Below are positions 1-12,745 of a stretch of DNA of 64,000 nt, piece by piece. The DNA comes from Membranipora membranacea (Eukaryota; Bryozoa; Gymnolaemata; Cheilostomatida; Membraniporidae): assembly GCA_914767715.1 (NCBI GenBank), contig OU612072.1, positions 16,988,001 through 17,052,000 on the forward strand, written 5' to 3'. The first letter of the stretch is position 1; every line of letters starts with the position of its first letter. The notes under the pieces were generated by a model. The model worked only from the letters and a program-made list of their open reading frames with translations. It was not told the origin of the DNA and did not search any database. Position numbers and translations under genes: made by a program.

Positions 1-1537
1 TTACATACAGGGTTACTAGTGCCCTGCACCCAACTATAAATGGTTGTGTCAACGAAGTGTTAGGACTATAATCCAACTTAAACACAATCTATAAATATGG
101 ACATTCTCAAACTCAGAACACCCACCATATAAGGTTATCCAATATAAGCACAGCAATATACAGGTCGTGGTACAGAGACACCCTGTCTCTCCTGGTCCAA
201 AAGATAAATTGTCGACCGTGTATTGAATGCGTGTAAAGGAATAACAAATCCCCACTTTATTAGATAATTATCAACTGCTACACAATGAAACATAGGTAAT
301 TAAGTAATTAGGAATAATTAGGGTAACCTCTCTGTTTATGACACTCAAGCTATCAGCTTAACATTCATTGTGGCAATCATGTTGTAACTATTTTCAACAT
401 TTAACCGCGGTTTCTGTTAGCATAAACATCACTCACACAAGGACCAGCAAAGGGAGAGAGAAAAACAGCTACAACTGACATAGCAGGAAGAGATAGAGAG
501 GTCTTTGGCTCAATTTTACACAGGTAATGATATATTCCAAGTCTGCAATTTTTTTTAAACAGTGGCCAATAACAAACATAATAACATAATAATTCAATAA
601 TTCATTGCCAGATATGTTCAGGCAATGAACTCCCTCTTCCGAGGGAGTTCATTGGTTCAGGTGTCGATTTTGACAGGGATTCCACGTGATAGATAAACAC
701 TCTAGTCACATGGTCATGTATAGGTATCTTGAAGCATGAATTTGTCAAGTTCCCGTTGGCTGTCAATACAGCCACTGATTTATAGTTTTCTGTACAAAAT
801 CTTCAATGTTGTCCATCCAGTGTACCTATCCAGTCTAAATACTCCTACTGCTAATTGTAATTTCCATCAAGTTGAATTTCAAGGTCATGCTAAAGTCAAT
901 GAGTGCAATACCATAAGACGTTGTGTTTACCTTTTATCTAAGTTGAAAATTGAACCAGACATTCTACAAGTAAAATGCCTGCATTTATGAAGCAGCTGTT
1001 ATTTGATTAATCAATGTTAAATTCAGTAAAATCCATATCATTATCTTGCGATGTCTACACCACATGAAAGAATTTTCATGATGTTATGAAACCTTCCCCT
1101 GAGATATCAACACATATATTTGCGGCTGGGCGTAGATTAACCACTAACTCATCCCATTCCCCCCACAAGTATTTGGAAAGCTCTTCATGTCCACGAGAGA
1201 GTTGGCAAAAGGTGCTAACTTTTTTTCGCAGTCATATTTTCCCTCTTATCTTTTGAATTATGTGCCTCAATATTGAATATACATAGTTCTGTCTAGGTTT
1301 ATTATGATATTTATCTTTGATAGAACATGTTCAGATGCTTTGACTTATGCGATAATATCATTTACACTTAGTTTGCGACATCATTGTGCTTTATCAAAAA
1401 CTATAACCGCAAACAATACTAAGCTCTTGTTGACGCTGCTTAGTGACATCCCCAAGCTTTGCTGTAATTGCCCATTGTCATTATAATTTTCCTATTTCCA
1501 CTTTTCTTCTATTGTGGCATTTCTCTGTTTTCATCAG
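1..1537. other. Left flank without a supported gene
   Basis: Short ORFs are present on both strands but none shows a recognisable domain or a convincing exon border. A 13-bp hairpin sits at about 626-655: AATGAACTCCCTC and its complement separated by TTCC. Related inverted AATGAACT/AGTTCATT pairs occur near 48544 and 58955. A 60-codon + strand ORF at 1304-1486 could belong to the transposase gene that follows, but it has no clear acceptor or donor. Confidence 0.5.
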
Positions 1538-4500
1538 ATATAGAAAACTTGCGGAGGTACTGCAAATTTAGAAAAGAACAAATCATTAGCAACCAAAAAT
1601 GGCTAACCAGGAACACAATGAGGTTTGCTGAGACAAATTCCAAACTAAAGAGTATCATCCACCTGTTAAAGAAATTTGACTACCTATACGAAATGGTAAA
1701 GATTGGAAAGGTTTAACTCATGTTAATTGAACCATGGGACCTAATTAGGTCCAATCATTGCACCCTGTTTGGCAGAAAAATGAAAGGTCCCTCATACCTT
1801 ATACAGGTCATTAACAACAATTCACTTTTGTGATTTATAGTTGGAGCAGTCTGAGATGGCTCGAAAGATTCTTCGACTCTCTTCGCAGCACAATATGTCG
1901 GAGCGCGCAACACAAGAAACAAGTCGCCTCTTTACCGAAGTCACTAAAACTCGTGTGCCTGTCTCATCTAGAAGCCTAAGGAATGCAGCTGGTGAGCTTT
2001 TGTCAATACTGTAGACGCACACTTGCAGACAAACGGATTGCTTTAGGATAATGAAATTGCAACTGAGCATGAGTTGGGTTTTCTTGCTTTTCTGATGAGT
2101 TAGAAGGGCCTTTTGAAGACAAGTTTTAGTAAAAAAAAAAAATTGTACCGTAATGTACTAAGTCAGATTAATTTACGTGCATATGCAATGACTGTCATAA
2201 ACCCTTACTTTTTGTGTCTATCACATTGCGGCATGTTTGTTCCATCTGCACGAATCTTACTTTTTTTTACTCTTCCCCTGATATAGCTCGTTTTAGACAA
2301 TTTATTGTGTTGGCTATACCTTGTTTATGACTTAATTGCTAATATTATTTTTCCTGTTTGTAGACATATCTGATGGATTTATGACAATGCCAATTTGCAC
2401 GATGTGCAAAAAGGTTTATCCTAACAGCTTTCCAGAGATATGTAAGAATATCCGATATGACGGAAGTGTGTGTAACTCACCAAAGCCTACAAGAGTTGAA
2501 CTGTTTGCCTACAAGCCAGTATCTCGAGCCCTGACAGACATCATATCAAGTATACCAAATTTCAATGAACTGTGAGTATCTTATTTTCTAAACATCGGAG
2601 ATACATGGAAACTCTAGTTTAGTGACCTGTCTGATCAGTATGTATGTTGAGTTGATGGGCTCACTGGGCAAACATCCTGGACATAATGTACCTCAATGTA
2701 TTGGACAAGAATGTACTAAGCATGCATTACCTTCAGATTGGACAGAGGCGTTTCGGTTCATGGTAGCTTTACTGATATAGTCAAAGTTCGCCTTTGCCAG
2801 TATGATGTTAGGTCTGAATAATTTTGAACAGCTGTTGAGTTGCAATGTGAAGATACTCGATCAGTACAAAAGAGCTTGATTTGGCAAATTTGGTTTTTTA
2901 TTTGATTTTTTTGATTTGAAAATTGTACAAAATTCAGCAGTTTGTTGTGATAAGTTGAATGTTGATTAATAGAAAGTCGAATACAACTACCTACTGTTGT
3001 GTTTAATTTACAAGAGGCAGCATAGGAACAGAGTTTTTATATAAATCACTGTTTTTCAACTGCTTCTTTTTTAAACCATGAAGTTTTGGCAAATACACAA
3101 ACAAATCACAAGAACATTCTTGTCCGACAATCTGCTGTCACGATAACTAGTTCCTTTCTAATAAGCTGTAGCTGGTAGAATAAACCATGGAGTGGTTTAG
3201 AAATATTGTAGGCACTGCCTCTGCTTTCAGGATCACTGTTCTTTGGTGTAGGATTGGTGGCACTCTGTATTAAATCAATCAGCTGTCGGCAAACTATGAC
3301 CTTTGTGCCAGTGCGGCCTTTTTGGGGTCTTATGTCTGTCAAAAAGTTGAATTAATTGTGCATTATTTTTTTCGAACCTGTCAATTGACTAAGAAAGGTA
3401 GCTTTGTATCAAAATGTTCTCATGGTACATGTGCTCCTGCATTTGGCTAAAATGTTTCACATTGCCTCGCATTTCATATTCATTTGCTAAAATTTCTCCC
3501 TTGCAACAGCACCTCTCCCTCACCCACCCTGCACTTTGCCATATACATAAAACACAGGGATACAGACATGTACAAAATCAAATCTCAGAAGCCATGAGAT
3601 AACATGTTTTCACAAAACTTCAGAATATTAGATAAACCAGCATTTCTGTACAGCTGAATTTTTATTACGGATAAATCTGTTTAAGTTTGTATAAAATAGG
3701 AAGTGCCAATATTGTTACTCCTGCTCCAATTTTATGTCTGAAAATGATGATGCAGTCTTGAGTAAAATTTCTGTGCACAATTTGGCCTATTTTAAAAAAA
3801 AAAGGTTGGCCCCCATGCTCCAAATTGAAGACAGGAAACAGCAAGCTAAAAAGCTTAAACACTGTTTAACAGGGAGGCCCTGACAAAATAAGTATAGCAA
3901 CTCTGGCCTATATTCCAAACTAGGCATGCAGGTAAAATGTTGACTTGATTCCAGATCACCATATTCATTTAGATGTTTCTTAAGATTCAAACTGGCAGTA
4001 TCACCAACTTAGACTACCTCATAGAGTCTTTCTTATTTTCTTCTCTGGGGTATCTATAAGGATAGTGAAATATTAGCACGCCACACTACTGGTGTGATTT
4101 TAGAATTTCAGACTATAAAAAAACTACAGAAAGTCTCTTTCTTCACCTCACTAACCTCCCTGATAACTTATTTAATTTTGCTGCAGTGCGCCTACAAAAA
4201 TATTTTTAGGATTTCTATTGGAGAGCAAATATTGCTGAGGTAAATCAAAAGGCAGAGAATATCAAGCCTTGAGTTTACATATGAACTGTTGTTGGTGTAG
4301 CAGTCTTTACAGTTCAATGATATCAGACTACTCAGAATTTGGCTTTACAATAGAAATAAACTATAAGGCCCTACTCCATGTAAAACCAATTATAGTTTTT
4401 TTTATTCAAAACAATAGCTAAAACTTAAATTGTATTTCAGGTGTGATTTATGGAGAACCCGTGACTCAGGATGTCATTACACAGATGTGTATGATTGAGA

Positions 4501-7500
4501 GAAGTGGACTGAGCAGATGGCATGGTTAAATGAGCCAGGACATACTAACCTCCAACTACAATTCAACATCGATTGGTTTAACCCTTTTAATCGAGGTGTT
4601 TACAGTTTTGGTGCTATCTACATGTCGATTCTGAATTTGCCGAGACACCTGAGATATGAAGAAGAAAACATTCTCATAATTGGTAAGATTCACTTCTTGT
4701 CAGGTTTTCCAAGTAAACTCTCAATCCTGTAAACTCCTGTTACGCAAAGATGTGCAGGTGTGACAGGTAGAGGAAAAGGCAAACCTTTAGTAAGACTTAA
4801 TCACATCGTAGGGATGATTTTTTTAAATTGAATATGCACCCAGTGTACATGATGACGGAATGCTTCCACATGAGGATTGATGCGTAAGCAGAGTGATCCT
4901 GTTCTTCACTAAAACTAACTGTTCATGTGACATTGTCTGTGTGAGTATTTTCCATATCCTGACAGCTTTTTGCATTCACACAGGTTGTATACCAGGACCT
5001 TCTGAGCCTGCCAAAGGACAACTCAACGAGATTCTCTCAGTTATGGTAGGTACTTAGGACTGTGATAACTTGAATTCAATCCAATACTGACAGTCAAAAA
5101 AGCTGCACACATCATTCTTCAGGGGTTTTATAATTAAGATGCTCGCTGGCCACCTATTAGGCTTGAATTATTGGATGCTAGTAAAAGTTCACAACTCATG
5201 AACACATCATTCATTGATCATTACGCTGAAGCAAAACACATTTCCATTTACTGATTAGTCTTGTTGTCTAGCAATGTCTTCTAAAATGTAATACCAGAGG
5301 TTTACAACAGCCTTTGCTATGTAGTAATTTTCGCTAGTAATTTTGAGTAATTGCTCTTTAGTGCAACTGGAATATTACACATTGTTCCGATACAAAAGCT
5401 CACTGATCAAACTCTATAGGTGTATTTGCACTTAAACAATAAATACACCATGTTTGAAGTTACTAACCTATTGAGCAATGGACACTGGAAATCATTGAGA
5501 TAAATTTGCCCACCTCTTTATTCTGTCAACCAAGGTATTGAGCGATAGCTAGGCCTAGAATTGATTCGCAAATCTCACCACTTGCACAATTTAAAACAGC
5601 CGTGCTCAACCTCGGCAAATGTCGATGTGTTGAGCTTGCCTACCTCGAAGGTGTGCTTGATACCCTCGATCCTGATCCCCCTATAAAAGTCATAAAAGAA
5701 AACTTCAAAGAACTAGCTTACAGCGCCTTTGAAGAAAAGTGGTTACATTCAAAAAAACGTACAAAAACTAAAATCACTACTAGACATGTCAAGGGTCAAA
5801 TATAAAAGCCCCTGATGCAACTTCTGTATTATGCTGTAAATACTATCACAGGTCATGGTCCATTCAGAGAACACTTAAACCGAAGAAACATCGCTGACGA
5901 GTCATCCTGTCCTGAATTCGGTGCATTAGCGGATTAAAATTTTCATTTTTTTTTAATCCAAAAATTAATCAATAATTAGAAAGAATACACTCAAAATAGA
6001 TATATATCCAAACCTTAAAACACAATTTACTACCAATATACGCTTAATCAGATTGGTCAGGGGACTCTGAATATGATGGGTGCCATATATACCTGTATTC
6101 CGACCGATTTATTCTATCATCTATCTCAGTCTCCCTCATAAGACAAGACAACTTCGGCAAATTTGGCCACTGTGGCCGAAAGAGGCATTTTGTTTAACCA
6201 ACTGCACCCTTACCAAAGAAAAAGTTGAGACTAATTTACTCAAAATCCGACAAGGTGTACATTGCCTACATTATTCTGATCTCAGATTCCAGCTATCTGA
6301 TATAAAAAAAGTCCAATTTTCGCTCTCTTGCAGAATTGGGAATTCCCCATTATCTGTACCGCAATCAATAATTTGCCCCAAAAGTCGCTAAATAGACATA
6401 CATGATTGAAAGGATTCTTCGTCACAACAGGTTCATATCCATGAACCAACTAGCCAACCAGTCACAATAACCGTTTCCAATTTTTTTATACTCAAAGGTG
6501 CAAGATCTCATCCGAGCTCAAGAGTTTACCATTGGTGAAGAGAGTTTCAGGGTTCGTCTCTTCAACTGTGTGTCTGATTTGCCTGCCACAAGAGCTGCAA
6601 TGGGACTTATGGGGCACAGTGCGGCACAAGGTTATTACCTAGCTAACTATAACTGTACTTTTACAAGGTGTAAAACTGATGCATATTTATGTGAATTTAT
6701 CAATTTTAATGTTCTCCTCAGTCAGATTCAGTTTGCGTAAAGTGAAAAAGTAAATTGTCTTTTGTCTTGGCTTTATCACCAAGGAAGGAGCATTAACATT
6801 TCTTACAGTCTTGCAATTGTTCAATGAATTAGTGCTTTAAAACAGGTGTAGGTCACAGAAATTCATAAATTGCATTTCAATGTTGTATAAAGAAATTTCT
6901 ACCTTCATTTTGGTTTTGCTTAGGTCAATAATATTTTCAGCCAAATGCTTACTAACTGTCACTAATTGCAGGTTGTTCACTCTGTGATGCCAACCTTCTC
7001 GTGGATAAGAAACAAGTCGGCATCGACAGATCACATCGGAACCACATCAGAGTTGCCGCTGAGATATCAGCTGCCCACACAAAGACTGAGCAAGAAAATA
7101 TTTCTAAGACAACAGGTTACAAGTATGTACCTATGTATTTATTATTATTCAAATATAGCTCATTTCAGGACTATCATACTACAAGATGTATAAAAACCTA
7201 CCAAATGCCAATTACATTTCACATATTCAACATTACCCAGGGATTGCCGTACCAACAGTTTCAGCATCAGATTTTTAGATAGACAGTCAAACAACATGAC
7301 TTTATTTACGACTGGCCTCTTAAGATTATGTTCACCCGCTCTGAATATTAATTTTTTCCAATGTCCCATTTTTTTATGTATGTTGTGTTATAATTCTCTT
7401 TTCAGAGATACAGCTATGTTAATGCTGCCGTACTTCCAGCCAGTAAATGACCATGCAGTGGATACAATGCATAATCTCTGTTCAGGTAACCTTTGTCTAG

Positions 7501-8248
7501 TTTGATAATTACTAATTTTGCGCCATGATATGAGTTATGTTTCTACCAAGTTTTCACAAACTGTATAGATCTTACTGCATGTCTGCGGCCTAGCTTGGGT
7601 TTGAATGAAAACAGTTGAAATCCTGATATTATGTTCACACTAACACCATCAGTGATTGCTTGTAAACATATTTCATGTACTTATGCTGGGTATTCCTCAC
7701 TCTTAGGTGTCGCAAAAAGACTGTTCTCATTGTGTGATCCGAATCTGCAGGTGCTAAGTGTTAACCTCACTAGTGCGCAGGCACCCCAACCGCTGATCGG
7801 CAGACTGGTGTCCGGCTCAAGTCTCACGTCTAAGGACTTCAAAACTCTCTATGAAAGCTACTCTCACACATTGCATGGGACAGTCAGCCTCCGCAAGCTT
7901 AACCTGGTTTATCAGCTGAAAATAATCATGAAGATAGCCATGTCTAGGTATGTTGTCCTCTGTCAGGTGTGTCTTATCACGAAAGCTCCTCATTCTCACG
8001 CAAAAATACCAAACAAATTCAGCTGCATTACTTGAAGTTTGGCTGAGATTATTTCATACCAATATTATGATGAACCTTTTTCTCAATTTTGATACCAATG
8101 TCTTCATTTGTTGTAAACAAGGGACATGACACATTGAAACCTAAGTCATTTTTACTTTAGATGCGTATCTGAAGCTGAACTGGAGCGGCTAGATGGTTTG
8201 TGCGAGACATTTCTAGAGGCCATGAGCCGAGTGTTTGCACTGCGTTTC
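1538..8248 (+). pseudogene. Tnp2-type (CACTA/CMC-like) transposase gene, multi-exon, with an in-frame stop and a broken 3' end
   Basis: Exons on the + strand with GT/AG borders and matching phases: 1538-1695 (tentative), 1841-1991, 2364-2571, 4441-4682, 4984-5045, 6498-6630, 6972-7122, 7406-7485, 7707-7947, and 8161 into the gap at 8248. In order the product shows a helical N-terminal part, a Cys-rich zinc-ribbon-like segment (ICTMCKK, later Cys residues at 2400-2500), then the Tnp2 core. Core landmarks are FNIDWFNPF, GAIYMSILNLPRHLRY, IPGPSEP, the DLPATR..GLMGH block with a following C-x2-C, LPYFQPV...DTMHNL, and a C-terminal helical part. This arrangement is typical of Tnp2-domain transposases of animals and fungi. 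An in-frame TGA at 4496-4498 lies between VYD and EKWT, so this copy looks dead unless that base is an assembly error. The 3' end is lost in the N run. Intron 5046-6497 holds a LINE remnant. Confidence 0.8.
5560..5935 (+). mobile_element. LINE 3' coding remnant inside a transposase intron
   Basis: The translation of 5602-5805 followed, after a stop, by the read-through to about 5935 contains a segment around TGHGPFREHLNRRNIADES with nearby Cys. This resembles the segment after the reverse transcriptase in Jockey/R1-like LINEs, where a GHG..R.YL motif precedes a Cys-rich patch. It is interrupted by a stop at about 5803. No poly-A tail or 5' part was seen, so it is a short decayed fragment. It sits wholly in the intron between transposase exons 4984-5045 and 6498-6630. 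Confidence 0.5.
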
Positions 8249-8448
8249 NNNNNNNNNNNNNNNNNNNNNNNNNNNNNNNNNNNNNNNNNNNNNNNNNNNN
8301 NNNNNNNNNNNNNNNNNNNNNNNNNNNNNNNNNNNNNNNNNNNNNNNNNNNNNNNNNNNNNNNNNNNNNNNNNNNNNNNNNNNNNNNNNNNNNNNNNNNN
8401 NNNNNNNNNNNNNNNNNNNNNNNNNNNNNNNNNNNNNNNNNNNNNNNN
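8249..8448. other. Assembly gap (200 N)
   Basis: A run of exactly 200 N. It interrupts a transposase exon on the left and a minus-strand LINE fragment on the right, so the two sides may not be adjacent in the genome. A round 200 is typical of a scaffolding placeholder rather than a measured gap. Confidence 0.98.
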
Positions 8449-8782
8449 AAATCAGCTTGTTTTCTTTGATCGCTCGTGACGAGATCTTGTCAGGACCAGT
8501 GGCTTTTTTAGCTTGGAGATTATCCACAACGGTCAGGATATCAGTGCTATCGACAATATAAATACTGAATGCGGGTCTAGAATCCCACTCAATTTGAGGG
8601 GCAAAATAGTCAGCAAAGTTAGCGTCTGTGGGACGCAATTTGTCGGCAAGATTCGCACCTACGGTTGTGAAGAATGTGTTAAAACTTTCAGCAACCTCTT
8701 GAGAGTTTTTACTGAGTGATTGGTCGTTAGTTTTGAGGGTAATTGTGCTGTCTTTGCTTTTTTCCGAACCATTGATCATCAT
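8449..8782 (-). mobile_element. LINE (non-LTR retrotransposon) fragment, linker plus start of reverse transcriptase
   Basis: The minus-strand ORF from 8782 into the gap encodes a polar linker with ESFNTFFTTVGANLADKL followed by KKATGPDKISSRAIKE. The F-x-x-Y/F-F..VG..LA segment and the K(A)TGPD.I motif are hallmarks of the region between the endonuclease and reverse transcriptase domains in Jockey/CR1/RTE-like LINEs. The catalytic reverse transcriptase core would lie in the N run. The start is arbitrary because the fragment is truncated at 8782 by unrelated repeat sequence. Confidence 0.8.
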
Positions 8783-8789
8783 TTTTATG

Positions 8790-9900
8790 AATTTCCAGCG
8801 TATTTATTGCAATCTTTTTCCTCGTCGGCCTTTTAAGCAAATATATAGTTTCTGATGTTGAACATGTTGTTGTAACAATAGAATATAAAAATAAAATGCA
8901 AATATTGAGCATTAACTATTGGCCATCGCGCATTTTTGCTTATTATTTTTCTAAATGCAAAACAGTTTTTGAGTATAACGCAACTGCCGTTTTTTGGAAG
9001 TATATCTGACCTCCCAGTCTATGTAAAACAATACTTTCCCTTTTTATCTCTGTAAGTGAATATATTAATCCTCATGTATGGTATATATATATATATATAT
9101 ATATATAGCTATGTATATTGTCATGACAGCTGGTCCCCTGCAATGCTCTTAGAGCAAGTTTCCAATGGATGACTCTCAGTCCTTTATTCTTTGGTCCTAT
9201 ACCTTGGCCAGGACTTCAATGTACACTTTGGGCTGATTAGTTTTGTACCTTGGCGTCTGGCTATTATTAATTCTGCGTCGACTGTTTTGGCCTAAGTGCT
9301 CTAATTAAAATGGGTATAATTACCCTCTTCTGGCTGACAGCCTCCACAATGTCAGTTTCATGTAATATTGTTGTTGGTGATAGGATTTGTATCCGATTGA
9401 TGGTAAAAATATATGTTGAAATTTAATCAAAAGAGAATATTGAGCTGTCAGTGTCCCTCTGTTAGAATCTCATACATAATTTCTGTATTATCATATGTAT
9501 TATCTTACTCTTAACTGTATCCGTATATTCTGTGAGCAGCTTTCCTAAAATGGAAGAAACCGCATCTCAAAGAAAGATGCTGGGTTTGTCACTTGCGGTT
9601 GCTACCATCCTATACAGATGGGTTTGTCACATGCGTTACATGTAGCTGAACCAGTCAGCTTCTGTTATGATCCGAAATATGGCTCATGAATATTATTGAT
9701 TATTTGTCTGGTAACCTTTCCTAGCATAGCTATCTCACAAACCGAAACTATAAATTTAAAACTAGTCAATTAAAATCGGGAAGGCATTTTTAATACCACA
9801 GTTGGAGTAGACAGACTGATTATACTATAGCATTGTCTGTGCTGTATATTGAGACAACAGCAAGAAAAAACAGAGGATTAGCAGTAAAATCAACGAGTGA
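8790..9900. repeat. Dispersed repeat R1, copy 1
   Basis: This stretch aligns by eye, with indels, to 11370-12460 in the same orientation. Shared landmarks are GCAAATATATAGT.TCTGATGTTGAA (8837 and 11430), the CCATCGCG block, CTTATTATTTTT.TAAA, CAGTTTTTGA, GGTCCT.A.CTTGGC, GTGCTCTAATTAAAAT and ATGGGTTTGTCAC. It contains no coherent ORF. It includes an (AT)n run at about 9089-9108. Confidence 0.75.
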
Positions 9901-9999
9901 GCATTACATCTCTACTTAAGTTGTACAAAAGGTGGTAAAATCAATCTTTTTTATCGTTATGTATCACTTTGTAAAACCTTTTATCAATTATATAAATCA

Positions 10000-10285
10000 T
10001 AACAAGGCAAACTTCAATAGCCATTCTTAACAAAGATAGGCCCATAGCGTCTTTCGATTTCATTCGATGAGAATCTCATACATGAGCACAGATTTCTTAG
10101 TGAATCTAGGAACTACAAGCATTGCACCGTGCAGACACAAATCAGGAATGTATGATTTAGCCCTTTTTGCTGGATCATTCAGTACTCTGTTCAACGTTCC
10201 TGAAAGTGAGAATTATACCTGGTATACAATTATGTTACTAACTACAATATTAGTAGCATTAAGACAACAAAAGATCCTGAAATAA
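10000..10285. repeat. Dispersed repeat R2, copy 1
   Basis: It aligns in the same orientation with 19030-19310. Shared blocks are CAGCCATT.TTAACAAA, GAGAATCTCATACATG, AATCAGGAATGTATGA, GCTGGATCA.TCAGTACT and ATACAATTATG. Divergence is about a quarter by eye. The 72-codon ORF here is a by-product of the repeat and is not conserved in the other copy. It is followed by a (TTTG)n run at 10292-10320. Confidence 0.75.
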
Positions 10286-10329
10286 ATCTCTTTGTTTGTT
10301 TGTTTGTTTGTTGGTTTGTTTGTTGTGCG

Positions 10330-10410
10330 AGAGGCCCGGGTTCGAATCCTAAATCATTTTGAGCTGAGCTTTGCAAGCTTCAGTGTGGCTGAGCGGTTGC
10401 GCTACATTCT
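10330..10410 (+). repeat. tRNA-like promoter boxes in permuted order (SINE debris)
   Basis: A B-box-like GGGTTCGAATCCT (about 10338-10350) lies upstream of an A-box-like TGGCTGAGCGGTTGCG (about 10386-10401), both on the + strand. In a tRNA or SINE head the A box comes first. The pair therefore looks like the junction of two partial tRNA-derived SINEs rather than a gene. No cloverleaf can be folded across it. Confidence 0.4.
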
Positions 10411-10746
10411 AAGACTGTATTCACTGAAAATAATTGTGGTGGGATGTCAACTCACTACAACATATAATACTTATCAATCCACATTTTATGCATATGAGGA
10501 TGAAAAGGATGACAACTATTATAGCTAATACCTGGCTGGTCTTACCGCTTTAGTAACATTATCAGCAGAACAAAGAAAGAAATAATTATCATGATGTATT
10601 TCAGGTGTGGTCATTAGTTTGCCAAGAGAAGTTTTGCTGTGTTAGTCAAGTCTAAGACGGACCCATTCCTGATATTCTTGGCGAGATTGAGGAAGTGGGA
10701 GAGCGCTTGCAACACGATAACAGATCAATGATCCAAATCCCTTCAC

Positions 10747-10965
10747 TCAAGCAGTACAACTAAGTATTTTTTCTTTACCCCCAGCAATGTCTTCTAAATT
10801 TTTTGATGAAGTCTTTAGCAATGAGTTGTATGAGTCGACATTGTTACATCTGCCAAGAATAAAATGGTCGGCATCTGTGATTTTGGTGACGTGAGGCTCT
10901 TTTCTCATCGACTTCCAAATAGAATGGTCTGTGATGTGGAACATGTTATCTTAAAAATATATTAA
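10747..10965 (-). other. Orphan exon-like ORF, unrecognised
   Basis: A minus-strand ORF of about 66 codons follows an acceptor-like TTTTTAAG and ends in TGA at 10747. It includes WKSMRKEPHVTKITDADHF and LGRCNNVDSYN. Its composition looks protein-coding rather than random, and it could be a terminal exon or a captured exon among the repeats. I do not recognise a family. There is no partner exon in the surrounding repeat cluster. Confidence 0.25.
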
Positions 10966-11400
10966 TATAAATCACATAATTTTATCTGAATAGCTATAAA
11001 ATTTTCATTTGGTTATAATAACAACCCTGCTGCTTGAAACGGAAATTCAATTTTTAATTTTTGAAATTTTGTAGTCCATGTCTTCGTGCTCATTTACTGA
11101 AACTTTTTTCATCATCAGGAGCGGGTTAGTCTGACCCCCCTAGACTTTTGCTCCCTGCCCGGTGGTATGTCTAAGACTGAACAGATACAGTAAATCTATA
11201 AGCAAATAGGACGGTCTCTGATGATGAACATTTTGTCATAAAAAAATATGATGATCATAAAGAAAAAAAAAATAATTACATAAGTTTATCAAAATAGCAT
11301 TTAAATCTCATTATTAATAGACCCTGCAGCTTGATGCGGGATTTAATTTTTGAATTTTTTGAAAATTCATCGTCAGCTTCTACGTTCTCATTATTATTGA
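10965..11400. repeat. Local direct duplication (about 135 bp, two copies)
   Basis: Two diverged direct copies lie at about 10965-11105 and 11265-11400. Shared text includes ACATAA.TTTATC, CCCTGC.GCTTGA, TTTTTGAATTTT and CTCATT.A. The second copy runs directly into dispersed repeat R1 copy 2, so this could be the edge of a larger composite element. Confidence 0.55.
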
Positions 11401-12460
11401 ATCCTTTTTCCTCATTGGCCTATATATCAGCAAATATATAGTCTCTGATGTTGAATATAATGTTCTAAAAAATATGATATATGAGTGAGTGAGCATAAAT
11501 TATTGACCATCGCGAATTCCTGTAATCATTTATATTCTTGCTTATTATTTTTTTAAACGTCAAACAGTTTTTGAATAAAACTCAACTGTCTGTATTTTGA
11601 AAGTATATCTTTTCTGACCTCCAAGTCAATGTAAAACAACACTTTCCAATCTCATCACAGTGAATTTTCTGCCAAATAAAGTCCAATATATCATCATGTA
11701 TCGTATTTATATAATATATTTATTATCAAGCTGGTGGCCTGCAATGTTGTTAGTACTAGTTCCCAATGACTGCCTCTCATTCCTTTATTCTTTTGGTCCT
11801 TAACCTTGGCAAGGACATCATTATATTCTTTCGGCTGCTTATTTTGGACCTTGGCACCTTGCTGTTAGTGAGTCTGTGTCGACTGTTCAGCCTAAGTGCT
11901 CTAATTAAAATATGAATAATTGCCCTTTTTTGGCTGGCAGCCTCCACAACGTGAATAAATATCCGATTGTTGGTGAAAATACAGGTGGAAATTTGGCAAA
12001 AGGGAATAATGAGCTATCAGCGTCCCTCTATTACCGTTTGAGTCGCATACATAATTATGCTGTAATAGCTTTCCTAAAATATAATAAACATAGCCTCAAT
12101 TTAAAGGACTCTCAGTTGAAAAAGGATAGTTTTGTCATTAGGTTTGCAACCATGAGATGGGTTTGTCACTTTGATATTGATGAGTGGCCTGTAGCTGAAT
12201 CACTCAGCTTCTGTTACAAAACAAGTTTCTGTATGATACATCACCAAACGCATTCTTCACATTTCACTTTCCCACTCCTGTGTCAGCATTACTCACAGAT
12301 TAATATTCCCAGATTATGATGTATTTTGTTGTAGTCTTTCTCTCGTCACATTGTGCTGTCTGGTAAAGCTCTCTCACCAAATCAAAATAATTAGGCTATA
12401 AGTTTGAAAATTAATCAAAATAAATTTGGAATCCAATTTTGTACCACAGTTGGCGGTTGT
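11370..12460. repeat. Dispersed repeat R1, copy 2
   Basis: This is the same-orientation partner of 8790-9900. The + strand ORF of 135 codons at 11912-12319 lies within it and is not kept open in the other copy, so it is not called as a gene. Confidence 0.7.
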
Positions 12461-12530
12461 CACTGACAGAAATTTGTGTAGCCACCATTATGGTCATGAC
12501 ATATCAAACCAGTATTTAGTAGAGACTAGA

Positions 12531-12745
12531 AGATGGCTCAGTTGGTTGGAGGGCTGTGCCTTTAGCATGCAAGTGTTGAAGATCGCGTGTTCGAATCCTA
12601 CTGATGTCCATCGACTACTGGGGTTTGGTTGGTCCCCAGCAGTGCTCCGGCCTGCCTGCAAACGTAGAGCAACCTGGCGTAGATAATGCGACCTTGCCCC
12701 TACTTTGTATTTTGCCACCCATGCCTGTGATACAACAGCTTACTT
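12531..12745 (+). repeat. tRNA-derived SINE, family S1, + orientation
   Basis: The tRNA-like head has an A box (ATGGCTCAGTTGGTTGGAG at 12532-12550) and a B box (GTGTTCGAATCCT at about 12587-12599). A unique body follows (TGGGGTTTGGTTGG..., CCGGCCTGCCTGCAAAC, CTTGCCCCTA, CACCCATGCC). The same head and body occur in reverse orientation at 56705-56937, so this is a mobile family and not a single tRNA relic. Confidence 0.75.

Noticed and set aside
6080-6391. 103-codon + ORF in a transposase intron
   Set aside because: No motif seen; probably part of decayed repeat.
11912-12319. 135-codon + ORF
   Set aside because: Falls in dispersed repeat R1; the frame is broken in the other copy.
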